From Rhizosphaericola mali (GTDB lineage: Bacteria > Bacteroidota > Bacteroidia > Chitinophagales > Chitinophagaceae): a stretch of 64,000 nt of DNA. The notes under the pieces were generated by a model, which had not been told where the DNA came from, made no database searches, and was given only the letters and a program-made list of their open reading frames with translations. How positions within the stretch are numbered: the first letter of the stretch is position 1; each line of letters opens with the position of its first letter. This document shows, piece by piece, positions 18,901 to 26,973 of the stretch. The position numbers and the translations under genes were made by a program. Location of the stretch: the NCBI RefSeq assembly GCF_004337365.2, contig NZ_CP044016.1, forward strand, positions 2,046,001 through 2,110,000, written 5' to 3'.

Positions 18901-19582
18901 ATTTATTGAAATCGATCCTCTGGCAGATCAGTATGAATACAATAGTACTTATGCATTTAGTGAAAATAAAGTCACAGGAAATGTAGAGTTAGAAGGGTTG
19001 GAATCTGTGACAGTACCAACTCCCGAAGGTCCAATACCAATGGTTCCGATTGTACAAAATCCTTCTGCTTCACACAGTGGGCCTCGTCCTCAAACATTGG
19101 GAGAAGCATTGCACGATCTTATTGTAAATACTGCGTCTTTTTTACGTGAAGCAATTATAACAACTGCCACAAGTACAGTAGCAAATGGATATCGATTACA
19201 CGCTTTGCTTTCTGAAGGTTCTAATGAAAAAAAAGATGTTGACGGTGTTAGACCACAGACACTTGTTAAATCAAATGGCGTTAGCAAACAGAATAAGACG
19301 AATACAGAAACGGGATCCTATACAAATACACATAAAAGTGGTAAGACTTATAGTGGAAAGGGAAGTAAAAGTAGGTCTCAAAAATCAGCCAAAAGGGTTG
19401 AGAGAGAAAATAATGATCCTCATATAGCTACAGATTTTACTCCAGCTAATTCAGAACGTGACGCTTTTAAAGATGAGGATACACGCATTGAACAAAATGG
19501 AGGACATGGTAATTCCTCTAAAAATTATAATAGAAGAGCATCTCCTGGTAAAAAATATAAAAAACAAGATAATACACCTTAA
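15998..19582 (+). CDS. RHS-core protein with DUF6443 start and GIY-YIG-like C-terminal nuclease toxin
   Basis: The 1194-residue polymorphic toxin has a signal peptide (LLLCISTVVNAQ) and a DUF6443-type N-terminal domain (PGKDVQLGVQYFDGLGRPMQ). YD repeats follow, then the RHS-associated core at about residues 886-1000 (KDHLGNVRLVVTDQYG ... YYPFGLTMKG ... PQIGRFIEIDPLADQY). The variable tip after about residue 1010 ends in a GIY-YIG-like motif. GSY and YSG are separated by nine residues (GSYTNTHKSGKTYSG), and basic residues and a later Glu follow (ERDAFKDEDTRIEQ). This suggests a DNA-cutting toxin. The LRR gene 8 bp downstream is its probable immunity protein. GIY-YIG is a by-eye call; other nuclease folds are possible. 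Confidence 0.8.
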   Translation: MIYRLRLFAFLILLLCISTVVNAQTSAQNYIATWSAMAPEASATNLLTRPGKDVQLGVQYFDGLGRPMQTVIRQGSLITGATAGDLVTPIEYDSYGRQSKNYLPYAASATDAGFKSSATSAQSTFYASGNPSSPVAGQGENLFYSQTNFELSPLDRPIKTLAPGNSWLGAAKGVATGYYANTTADGVRIWNVTIGSSSGSILSSYASLSTYGVGQLYKTITTDEADKQVIEFKDKDGLVVLKKVQLTGSADDGSGQGHDGWLCTYYMYDDLGNLRCVIQPEGVKTLSSSGWVLSQTTNAKVLSEQCFRYEYDGRNRMTIKKVPGAGPVYTVYDARDLPVMVQDSTLRALGTWNVTKYDNLNRPYKTYQTSNSTAFATLLSAAYNVSPYIPSGDSSNILTVTHYDDYNGLPAGLSSSMLTTWNTYFSATSTSWPYPVMPAKNSTITTKGLVTWSQVKLLGSSTYLSSANIYDDKGRVVQIQSQNVTGGIDVSTTQYSWNGKPLITVNKTQKVGTKPDTTVIVNRYTYDELWRTIKEETKIAYSKVRKDTASDWLVLSQSSYDAIGQLKRKLVGLKRNGNTNTYLSTPIDTLDYDYNIRGWLLGVNRAYTKEGVTTDNTTPPLGEGYAEPSGTLYDPASRLWGFDLAYDKIASALINGQSYNTTAQLTGNIAGMAWKTNSHGRVRKYDFNYDASNRLTGATFGQYTGSAFSNTTVNYNVSGLTYDNNGNITAMNQYGLKTSSNSSALVDQLTYTYQSGSNKLAKVADAVSNASENLGDFQNGTNTDDDYAYDGNGNLTKDQNKTISSITYNYLNLPQVVTVTGTGTVTYVYDASGNKWKKAVYNQATGKTDSTLYLGNNQYRNDTLQFFGTSEGRVRTKDSTGLILDYFFKDHLGNVRLVVTDQYGLQSPILEETHYYPFGLTMKGISSSQSNPMLTNKDKTFQGQKFDDELGLDWLEFKYRNHDPQIGRFIEIDPLADQYEYNSTYAFSENKVTGNVELEGLESVTVPTPEGPIPMVPIVQNPSASHSGPRPQTLGEALHDLIVNTASFLREAIITTATSTVANGYRLHALLSEGSNEKKDVDGVRPQTLVKSNGVSKQNKTNTETGSYTNTHKSGKTYSGKGSKSRSQKSAKRVERENNDPHIATDFTPANSERDAFKDEDTRIEQNGGHGNSSKNYNRRASPGKKYKKQDNTP

Positions 19583-19589
19583 TATATTT

Positions 19590-20447
19590 ATGGCAATAAT
19601 AATAAAAGAAGGATTTAAATTTTTTGAAAATACATCTGGTAAAAACGTCGAATTAATAATAGATGTATCTCGAATTGAAGAGTCAATGAATTATTATAAG
19701 AAAAATAAAGTTGATGGAATCATTATTTCACCTGCACACGGATATAATATTGAAAATGTAGACTTTCTTAAAAAGTATTCTTTTATTAAAAATGTTTCAA
19801 TATCAGATATACCTAATATTGATGGATTATTTTTCTTAAAAAAATTAGAATCTTTGTATATCTCTGGAACAGACCTTCATATTGATTTTGCAAATTTTCC
19901 AAATCTAAAAAAATTAATAGTTGATTGGAGCCCATTTGTTATAAATATAAATGAATGTAGAGCTCTGGAGATTTTATCTTTATACAAATATAAACCTGCA
20001 TCAAAAGATTTATCAGAATTTTCAGAAATTGATAGTCTAAAATCTTTAACGATAACCCAATCTACAGTTAATTCCTTGAATGGATTGGATAGTTTAAAAA
20101 AAATGGAGAATTTAGAACTAAACTATTGTAATAAATTACTAAAGTTAGGTCATTTAGAAGGTTGTAAATATAATTTAACTCAATTATTAATAGATCATTG
20201 TAAAAATATCGAAAATTATGAATACGTCAAGTTATTAAATGCTTTAAAAATATTGGCATTTAATAATTGTGGTTCAATCTCTTCGATTCAATTTATTAAA
20301 GAAATGTCTAATCTAAAAGATTTTAGGTTTGTAGGCACCTCCGTTATTGACGGGGATTTAACTCCGTGTGTTGGTTTAGAACATGTAGGCTTTTTTGATA
20401 AGAAACATTATTCACATACTTACAATAGTTTAAATAAAAACAGTTAA
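19590..20447 (+). CDS. leucine-rich-repeat protein, probable immunity partner of the RHS toxin
   Basis: This 285-residue cytoplasmic protein (no signal peptide) is made of irregular leucine-rich repeats, about nine units of 20-24 residues (LKKLESLYISGTDLHIDF, LKSLTITQSTVNSLNGLDSL, MENLELNYCNKLLKLGHL). ATG 19590 lies 7 bp after the toxin gene's stop. The longer open frame overlaps the toxin gene and is not used. LRR proteins are known as immunity proteins next to polymorphic toxins. The very low GC compared with the RHS gene fits a toxin/immunity tip acquired by exchange. Direct evidence of neutralisation is lacking. Confidence 0.65.
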   Translation: MAIIIKEGFKFFENTSGKNVELIIDVSRIEESMNYYKKNKVDGIIISPAHGYNIENVDFLKKYSFIKNVSISDIPNIDGLFFLKKLESLYISGTDLHIDFANFPNLKKLIVDWSPFVININECRALEILSLYKYKPASKDLSEFSEIDSLKSLTITQSTVNSLNGLDSLKKMENLELNYCNKLLKLGHLEGCKYNLTQLLIDHCKNIENYEYVKLLNALKILAFNNCGSISSIQFIKEMSNLKDFRFVGTSVIDGDLTPCVGLEHVGFFDKKHYSHTYNSLNKNS

Positions 20448-20616
20448 ATTTGTTTCTTTAATTTTTTTGCTGTGTTTGAATATTTTATTTTCTGAACAAA
20501 TAGATGTATTAGAATAGATGAATTAATATTTGTTTGTATAGCATAAATTTTTTTTAGGAATATTTTTTGCTATTTATACTATATATAGATTATTATCAAT
20601 ATTCGTAACATAATCA

Positions 20617-21852
20617 TTATCGACTTTTAAACATATTCTGCATTTCCTTTATTGCATTAATTCTTTTGGATTTGACATAAGACATAAAGGTTCTTTCTGA
20701 GTTGTGACCAGTGATAGCCATTATGGTTTGTATATTGATACCTCTTTTATACATATTTGTTGCAAAACTCCTTCTAGCAGTATGTGTTGTAACAAGACGG
20801 TAAAAAGGTTCGTTCATGGAAACCTTTCGTCCTCCTTTACTAATGGAGTAAGCAACATCATCAGTAAAGCCCGCCATTTTTACAATATCTTTAATCCTTC
20901 GATTAATTTGCCATTCACTGATTGAATTTGGTAATACTCCTCCATATTTGACAATAGTTTTCTTCACGATAGGATGTAAAGGAATGTCAATATATTCAGC
21001 GGTCTTTTCACTTCTTAGCGAAATTACATTACCATGAACATGACTTTTAGTAATTTCCAACAAATTACCAACTCTCAAACCTAACCAGCAGGATGCTACA
21101 AATAAATCTCGGATGACTTCATCTTGTGAATTATTTTCTAAGTGCATTTTATTTAAGGTTTTTATCTGGTCTTCTGACAGATAAACTGAGAAACTCTCTT
21201 CTGATGTCTTTTTGAAGCGTTTGCTTTTAAATTTGAAGTTGGAGTGTAGTTCTCTTTCTTCCGCCTCTGCCATAAAGAATTTGATATGCTTTACTTCTTT
21301 ACCTATTGTATTTACAGAATACTCTTTTTCCAATTGACAATAAGAAACATAGGCATTATAAAAATCCATGTCAATACTTTCAAAATGTACAGGTCTCTTA
21401 TAACACTCTTTTTGAAAGGACTTCAGATTTTTAAGTGTCGTCCGGTATTGCGCTAATGTACCAGATGTGCGGTTGAGTGTAGGAATTAATTTTTCCATGA
21501 ATTGTATAAGACTTCCGCCTTCTGACAAATCTATTCGGACTTTTTCCGCCTTCTTTATCTCAACTTGCTTTATTTGCTGCTTGAATTTTACAAGTATATT
21601 TTGTTCCTTATTCTGTATCAAATCTGTTAGTTTTGAAACAGCACTTGCACCAAAGAATTGTAGATAATTATTAAATTCCATCGTTTCGGAAGAGGTACCC
21701 CTTGCTCGTTGTGCATTTTCATTCCAATTAGCTGGTTTTATGACCTTGCCGGTGCTTATGGTAATTCTTTTACCGTGACAATACAAATAGAGCATTACTG
21801 TTGAACGTCCTTGTTTATTGAGTTTGTTGCTGAGATAAAAACGAGGTTCCAT
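20617..21852 (-). CDS. tyrosine site-specific recombinase (integrase A)
   Basis: The 411-residue integrase has an arm-type N-terminal domain (residues 1-90), a SAM-like core-binding domain (110-210) and a catalytic domain. The catalytic Arg is in CWLGLRVGNLLEITK. The second box is HTARRSFATNMYKRG, and the final His and Tyr are in ITGHNSERTFMSYVK. It recombines short att sites for integration or excision of a Bacteroidota mobile element. It is transcribed away from the att-like repeat at 22010 and stands back to back with integrase B, so it may serve a separate element lying to the left (RHS cluster, mob module A). Its own att sites were not found. Confidence 0.85.
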   Translation of the reverse strand: MEPRFYLSNKLNKQGRSTVMLYLYCHGKRITISTGKVIKPANWNENAQRARGTSSETMEFNNYLQFFGASAVSKLTDLIQNKEQNILVKFKQQIKQVEIKKAEKVRIDLSEGGSLIQFMEKLIPTLNRTSGTLAQYRTTLKNLKSFQKECYKRPVHFESIDMDFYNAYVSYCQLEKEYSVNTIGKEVKHIKFFMAEAEERELHSNFKFKSKRFKKTSEESFSVYLSEDQIKTLNKMHLENNSQDEVIRDLFVASCWLGLRVGNLLEITKSHVHGNVISLRSEKTAEYIDIPLHPIVKKTIVKYGGVLPNSISEWQINRRIKDIVKMAGFTDDVAYSISKGGRKVSMNEPFYRLVTTHTARRSFATNMYKRGINIQTIMAITGHNSERTFMSYVKSKRINAIKEMQNMFKSR

Positions 21853-22009
21853 GATAATAAATTTTTACTTACAATTACTTACAGTATTTTGGATATTTAC
21901 TTAAAATAAAGATAATCTATTTTCACAAAATATATTATAACTATTTGGTAAATAGTTGATTATATTAATATTTATTAAAGTGTATTAAACTCTATTTATG
22001 CTAAATAAG

Positions 22010-22024
22010 TCCCAGCGGGATCAC
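22010..22024. repeat. attL: 15-bp direct repeat at the left end of the 22-kb element
   Basis: TCCCAGCGGGATCAC is repeated exactly at 44003-44017. It reads like a tRNA 3' end: T-stem CCCAG, acceptor strand CGGGATC, discriminator A. A hairpin follows it, as one follows the other copy. The integrase-B gene starts 264 bp to the right. No complete tRNA is attached to either copy, so an intact tRNA would lie elsewhere, for instance at the far end of a tandem array. Confidence 0.7.
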
Positions 22025-22068
22025 AGAAAGCAGTAGAACAAAGTTAAACTGATTTCAATAAAATTAAA

Positions 22069-22101
22069 AAAGCCGTGTAAATCAATAGATTACACGGCTT
22101 T
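22069..22101 (+). terminator. hairpin downstream of attL
   Basis: Stem AAAGCCGTGTAA (22069-22080) pairs with 22090-22101 around the loop ATCAATAGA, with A-rich and T-rich flanks. The same loop core recurs in a different stem after the right att copy (44024-44070). It is likely the terminator of the tRNA gene that is rebuilt at the att site. Confidence 0.65.
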
Positions 22102-22161
22102 CTTGTTAAGTGTCGTTAAGTTAAATATTTAAATAATTAAGAACTCCAAGGTGAGCAGATA

Positions 22162-22194
22162 GGTTAGCAACATTTTGTCTAACTTGTGCTAACC
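22162..22194. promoter_or_regulatory. inverted GGTTAGCA motifs: probable integrase arm sites, left end
   Basis: GGTTAGCA at 22162-22169 faces TGCTAACC at 22187-22194. The same 8-mer is found twice in direct orientation at 43924-43931 and 43936-43943, just inside the right att. Tyrosine integrases bind such arm-type repeats with their N-terminal domain. Confidence 0.6.
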
Positions 22195-22287
22195 TTTGAA
22201 AAGCCGAAATGCTTATCCACATTACGTTTCACAAGGTTAAGACAGTAATAAAAATAGTAATGTTTTTCTGTTTTAGCCACAAAAAAA

Positions 22288-23532
22288 ATGTTGGTTATGG
22301 CAAAACTTAATCCCACTTTATCCATCTTATTTTGGCTTAATCGCCAAAGAAGTAAAAACGAAACTTTTCCAATTTACGCCCGTATTACACTGAATGGGAA
22401 GCGGATGGAATTATCCACTCATTTGTATCTAAATCCATCTCAATGGGACCAAAAGAATCAGCGTGTGAAAGGGGCTGGAGAACAATCTCGTAAAATCAAT
22501 ATTTCTCTTACGCAAATTTCAGGTTCCTTGCAGGGATTATATACAAAATTATCTCTACTAGAAAGTCCGATATCATTAGAAATATTGAAAAATACCTATT
22601 TGGGGAAAAAGGTTAATCAAAAAAGTTTGCTGGAAGTCTTTGCTTTGCATAATCAAAGATTCTTCGCAAAAGTCGCATCTGGTCGCAACAGTGATCGTAC
22701 CTACAAAAGATATGAAATAACAAAAGAGAAAGTTTCTACATTCCTAAATGAACAGTATAAGTTAGACGATCTACCGTTGTCTCAAATACAGTTTGGCTTA
22801 GCATCTGATTTCGAACATTACCTGTGTAACGTGACCAAGATTGGTTCCAATACAGCCATGAAATACATCAAAATCACAAAACAGGTTTTGAAGTTCGCTG
22901 TAGATCAAGGATGGATACCCTATAATCCAATTGGAGGATTTAAGTGCAACTATGAAAATCCACAAAGGGAAATTCTAACTATGGAAGAAATTGAAAGAAT
23001 TTATAATAAATCTTTACTACCTAGATTGGCGCAAGTGAGGGATGTATATATATTTTGTTGTTTTACCGGATTAGCATTTACGGATGTAATGCAGCTTACG
23101 GCTAGCAATATTATAACTGGCATGGATGGCGAAAAATGGATTATAACAGATCGTCAAAAAACAGGAACATTGGAAGAAGTTCCGCTTTTACCTGTTGCTC
23201 TTGAAATTTTGGAGAAGTATAGCTGTAATATAGTATTACAGAAAAAGAAACAATTACTTCCTTTATGTAGCAATCAACGCTTTAATGGTTATTTACAGGA
23301 AATTGCAGATATCTGTGGCATAGATAAACATCTTACATCTCATACGGCAAGACATACTTTTGCAACTACCGTTACACTCGAAAATGATGTACCAATTGAA
23401 ACAGTTAGCCGAATGTTGGGACATAAAAGCATTCGGACTACTCAAATTTATGCGAAAATAACCCGAAAGAAGATTAGCAACAATATGCGCACTTTAAAAG
23501 ACAAACTTAAAATGGGTAGTGAAGCACACTAA
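22288..23532 (+). CDS. tyrosine site-specific recombinase (integrase B)
   Basis: This 414-residue integrase has an arm-binding N-terminal domain (SILFWLNRQRSKNETFPIYA), a SAM-like core-binding domain (about 110-210) and a catalytic domain. The catalytic domain shows the second box HTARHTFATTVTLEND, GHKSIRTTQIYAKI with the final His and the nucleophilic Tyr, and a first box FCCFTGLAFTDVMQLT. In that first box the usual Arg position reads Ala-Phe-Thr-Asp. This TGLAFTD variant is common in Bacteroidota integrases. It reads inward from the left att and is the enzyme expected to move the 22-kb element. ATG 22297 is an alternative start. Confidence 0.9.
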   Translation: MLVMAKLNPTLSILFWLNRQRSKNETFPIYARITLNGKRMELSTHLYLNPSQWDQKNQRVKGAGEQSRKINISLTQISGSLQGLYTKLSLLESPISLEILKNTYLGKKVNQKSLLEVFALHNQRFFAKVASGRNSDRTYKRYEITKEKVSTFLNEQYKLDDLPLSQIQFGLASDFEHYLCNVTKIGSNTAMKYIKITKQVLKFAVDQGWIPYNPIGGFKCNYENPQREILTMEEIERIYNKSLLPRLAQVRDVYIFCCFTGLAFTDVMQLTASNIITGMDGEKWIITDRQKTGTLEEVPLLPVALEILEKYSCNIVLQKKKQLLPLCSNQRFNGYLQEIADICGIDKHLTSHTARHTFATTVTLENDVPIETVSRMLGHKSIRTTQIYAKITRKKISNNMRTLKDKLKMGSEAH

Positions 23533-23571
23533 GTATAAATTAAACGTATATAGTAATTATAAACATGTATT

Positions 23572-23635
23572 TATTTAGTTTTAAAAGGACTAAATAGGCT
23601 AGGCTCTGTATACTATAAAAATAAAATGGTACTAT
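23572..23635. repeat. 64-bp direct repeat, copy 1 (left of the 4-kb cargo block)
   Basis: It is identical at 61 of 64 positions to 27590-27653. It contains ATTTAGT...ACTAAAT as an inverted repeat, and just at its end begins a hairpin (AAAATGG ... CCATTTT) that continues to 23648. It lies 40 bp after the integrase-B stop, so it could be that gene's terminator duplicated by an insertion. Confidence 0.75.
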
Positions 23636-23831
23636 GAAAGTGCCATTTTGATAGGATATTTAAAGACATAGAAAAGTTATAAACTAATCCAAATAGCAAG
23701 TTGAGTAAAGAATTAAAAGAACTATACTAGATAACTACTTATCATTGTACTTCCTAATTGGATAACAGAATGATAATATAATTATTTTTTGAGATAATCA
23801 TTTAAGAGTCTGATTAAATGGATTTGTTAAC

Positions 23832-24988
23832 TTATTTCATGCTTCGTTTTTGGTAGTTTATCGCAAATATAAATATGGAAGTTATTGCCCCAATAATAGC
23901 TGATGTTAAAAATGCATATTGTATATGAGTAAATAGTTCTGTAAAAAATGAGGACAAGAATTGCCCCCCAAAAATTCCCATAGAATAATATCCTAGATTT
24001 TTTCCTCTTTCTTCTGAACTGCTACTCTGAACCATCCAATGATTTAATAACGGAACGGTCATTCCAAATCCAATTCCCATGCTAATCGCGCCACAAAATA
24101 ATAAAGGTACATTTGAAGCCACATAAAAAAGTAAAAGTCCAATCATAAAAAAAAGAAAACCTGTACCAATTGTGGGCTCTGTACCAATTTTAAAAACAAA
24201 TTTTGGCATCTGACTTGCACATATCACGGCAACCAATGATATGAAAGCCATAAAGTAACCCGTTTGTGATTCCGAAAACTTAAACATCTCTGGAAGCAAT
24301 AAGGGTAAACCAACAAATGCTGTAAAAAACAAGATCATCGATACTAAAGAACATAAGACTATAATGCATACAATGCTTGTTTTCTTTGTATTTGTTTTAT
24401 TGACATTTAAGTCATGGCTTGTTTTAGGAATTATAGTTATTTGCGGAATAGATATTTTTTGCAATATCAAACAAATAAAAGCAATAAGATAAATTGCGAA
24501 GGGGTAAAACCAGTCCATTCCACCCAATATACCTCCAACACTAAGAAAAACAACGCCGCCTAATCTATAGCCATGCCTTGCCATGCTATCATTTTCATTC
24601 TCTTTTCCCCTTGAAAAAGTTCAGCTATCAATACAGTCCCTGATGCCTGTATTGCTGCTGTAGCTCCACCTAGTAAAATACGATCAATAACAACCAATGA
24701 TGGGTATTTTAAAAATGCACCTCCAAAACCAAATATTGCATAAGGTATCAAACCTAAAATCATCATATTATATGCACCTTTTCGATCTATTAATCGCCCC
24801 ATTACAGGTGCAAATAATACCACTCCCAATGATGGCAAAGTGACAAGCCATCCTGGACTTTTTGAAAATCCAAGTTGCGCGGCTATTTGGTATAATGATG
24901 GAGCTATTACAGTACCAACCATAATTGTTAAGCTACTGATAAGAAGAATCGTAAAGATTCCAGTATTAGACACTTTTAAATTTTGCAT
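23832..24988 (-). pseudogene. MFS transporter broken by a single-base frameshift
   Basis: Two overlapping frames together make one MFS drug/metabolite exporter of about 385 residues and 12 membrane segments. The first frame starts at ATG 24988, shows the loop motif APVMGRLIDRKGAYN, and stops at 24560. The second continues with LGGVVFLSVGGILGG in the next frame to 23832. Adding one T to the run at about 24560-24563 restores a continuous protein. The gene is divergent from the AraC gene at 25114, a common regulator/transporter pairing. It is either a true pseudogene or a sequencing error in a short T run. Confidence 0.8.
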
Positions 24989-25113
24989 ATTTAAAATTTT
25001 ATGCAAAGGTCATTATATAACCTTATCCTATTGTTATCTTATTTCCCAAATAGCTAGTACAATTTGGAAATTTAATAAACTGGGTATAGTTTTAGATAAA
25101 TAATTTGAATTAA

Positions 25114-25941
25114 ATGAAATTTCAAAATATCAAATCGACTAACTATAGTCACCTTTTAGATCCTTCTAAGTTTGTGGTTTCAGAATTAACCCAAAATCAT
25201 AATAATAAAATATTTAAAACGAATCAAGTTCTATTGTTTAAGATGTTTTGGTATCATGAGAATATTAATAGAAATGAGGATGCCTCCCGACTTAATACTA
25301 TATTATTCGTACCTCCTTCACAAACGTTAAACAAATCTATTTTTTATGAGGAAGGGTTTATTATCGCATTTGACAGAGAATATCTTCAAGAAGACGATAA
25401 AGAATTTTCAATAGATGTCTTCAATCTCTTTAATTCAGATGAACAAAATCGAAAACTAATTATATCAAAAGAGGTTGAAGATAATCTAAATCATGTTATG
25501 CAATTAATGAGATTTGAGGTAGATAATGAGTTTGGAAGTTTTTTAGTATTAAAACCACTCGTTAAGGTCTTTCTATTGCAGTTAATACGATTGTCTCAAA
25601 ACAAGTTTTTAAAACAGGACGTTCATCAGAAAAGAATTTATCAGTTTTTAATGTTATTGGAAGAGAATTTTATAACTCAAAGGAAATGCAGTTTTTATGC
25701 CAACCACTTAGGTTTAAGTGCTAAAAGATTAAATCAGATATTAAACACTAAAATGAATACAACTGTCACTCAACAGATTCATTCAAGGCTGTTACTAGAA
25801 GCGAAAAGAATGTTGGTAGAAAGTGAATTGACAATCAAGGAAATTGCGTACAATCTTCAATTTAATGATCATTCTTATTTTAGCCGATTTTTTAAAAAAA
25901 ATAGTGGCTTTACTCCAGAAGAATATAAAAAGCATAATTAA
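25114..25941 (+). CDS. AraC-family transcriptional regulator (cargo block)
   Basis: The 275-residue protein has an N-terminal ligand-sensing part (residues 1-165, beta-rich) and a C-terminal double helix-turn-helix of AraC type. The latter is seen in FYANHLGLSAKRLNQILNTK, LTIKEIAYNLQFNDHSYFSR and FFKKNSGFTPEEYKK. It is divergent from the frameshifted MFS gene 107 bp away and most likely regulates it. This layout (AraC, MFS exporter) is typical of Bacteroidota accessory regions. The effector is unknown. Confidence 0.85.
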   Translation: MKFQNIKSTNYSHLLDPSKFVVSELTQNHNNKIFKTNQVLLFKMFWYHENINRNEDASRLNTILFVPPSQTLNKSIFYEEGFIIAFDREYLQEDDKEFSIDVFNLFNSDEQNRKLIISKEVEDNLNHVMQLMRFEVDNEFGSFLVLKPLVKVFLLQLIRLSQNKFLKQDVHQKRIYQFLMLLEENFITQRKCSFYANHLGLSAKRLNQILNTKMNTTVTQQIHSRLLLEAKRMLVESELTIKEIAYNLQFNDHSYFSRFFKKNSGFTPEEYKKHN

Positions 25942-26123
25942 TTATGTTAACAATGAGTCTTTTACTACTTTATTTTGTATATTGATTCTAGATTCCATCA
26001 TGTTAAAGGTATTTCAATATTATTATCAGTTGAGTTTATCTTAGCTTAAATGCATAATAGCTTAATTTTAATTTCTACTAACGTGGCGAAGTCTACAAAT
26101 TGTTCTTTTGTAAACATAAAAAT

Positions 26124-26723
26124 TTAGAATAGAGTTTGCGGCGTGGTTAGATATGGATAAAATAGACTTTTTAACATTTTACAGTGTTCTCTTACGGCTT
26201 CCTTTCCTTCTTTTCGAAAACTTGCTTCATTATAAGCTATCCAAAAATCACCTACAATAAAAATCTGACGTACTAAATATAAAAATTGCTTCTCTGGTAT
26301 ATCTTTTCGGAATATTTTTTTCTGAACAAGCTGTAGGAAAATTTCTAAAAATTCAACTTTCCTACGCTTATTTATGTCAATGTAAGCACTTCGTATCTTT
26401 TGATTTTTTTGGGATAGAGATTGAAAATTTAAAGGAACAAATTTGTACTTATGTACTAGAACAACGGAATCTACAATAAATTGATTTAGAGAATCCAGTG
26501 AAAAATGGTGCTGATTTTGCAACGTTGCCATTAGCGTATCAAATTCTTTCTCAAATGCATGAAAGAGCTGTATTAAAATGTCTTCTGTGTGTTTAAAATG
26601 GTAGTGTAAATTCCCTGCGCTAATAGCTATATCCTTAGCAATATCTCTAGTTGTGATGTTGTCAATACCGTACTTGTTATATAAAAATCGCGCACTCTCT
26701 AATATTTTTTCTTTTGTAGACAC
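26124..26723 (-). CDS. TetR-family repressor
   Basis: The protein has about 199 residues. The N-terminal TetR helix-turn-helix is clear (KEKILESARFLYNKYGIDNI, then TTRDIAKDIAISAGNLHYHF). The rest is an all-helical ligand/dimerisation domain. GTG 26723 is preferred as start because TTG 26729 lies inside the adjoining palindrome. The divergent small membrane-protein genes begin 55 bp away with a perfect operator between, so the repressor likely controls itself and them. Confidence 0.85.
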   Translation of the reverse strand: MSTKEKILESARFLYNKYGIDNITTRDIAKDIAISAGNLHYHFKHTEDILIQLFHAFEKEFDTLMATLQNQHHFSLDSLNQFIVDSVVLVHKYKFVPLNFQSLSQKNQKIRSAYIDINKRRKVEFLEIFLQLVQKKIFRKDIPEKQFLYLVRQIFIVGDFWIAYNEASFRKEGKEAVREHCKMLKSLFYPYLTTPQTLF

Positions 26724-26726
26724 ATC

Positions 26727-26754
26727 CAAAATTAGAACAAATGTTCTAATTTTG
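26727..26754. promoter_or_regulatory. perfect 13-bp inverted repeat: TetR operator
   Basis: CAAAATTAGAACA (26727-26739) and its exact reverse complement (26742-26754) are separated by AA. This 28-bp palindrome sits between the divergent TetR gene and the gene at 26779. Its size and place match an autoregulatory TetR operator covering both promoters. Confidence 0.8.
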
Positions 26755-26778
26755 TAAAAATTATTATATTCGAATATT

Positions 26779-26973
26779 ATGAAAAACGAAAAAAGTCGAC
26801 TTAAAAATTATTTCAAAGATTTATATAAAAATTTTAGAGAGTCTGTACTTCCGTTAAATGAAAAGGATTCTACAATAAAAAAATATTCTAAAAATATCGG
26901 AGCATCTGCAATATTGGTGCTTGCAGTAGTCGTATTTTCTGTTGTAGTGCTTGCTATAAGTTTCGTTTTATGA
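26779..26973 (+). CDS. small single-pass membrane protein under TetR control
   Basis: The 64-residue protein has a charged N-terminal half (MKNEKSRLKNYFKDLYKNFR) and one C-terminal transmembrane helix (ASAILVLAVVVFSVVVLAIS). It starts 24 bp after the TetR operator and overlaps the next gene by 4 bp (ATGA), so the two are translationally coupled. No family is recognised. Confidence 0.6.
   Translation: MKNEKSRLKNYFKDLYKNFRESVLPLNEKDSTIKKYSKNIGASAILVLAVVVFSVVVLAISFVL

Noticed and set aside
19458-19589. Extension of the LRR gene upstream into the toxin gene
   Set aside because: The extra residues are lysine/isoleucine-rich noise out of frame with the toxin. ATG 19590 just after the toxin stop is a normal operon start.
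22005-22030. A complete tRNA gene ending at the att repeat
   Set aside because: No D-arm, anticodon arm or T-loop can be folded from the preceding bases at either copy. Only the last 15 nt look tRNA-like.
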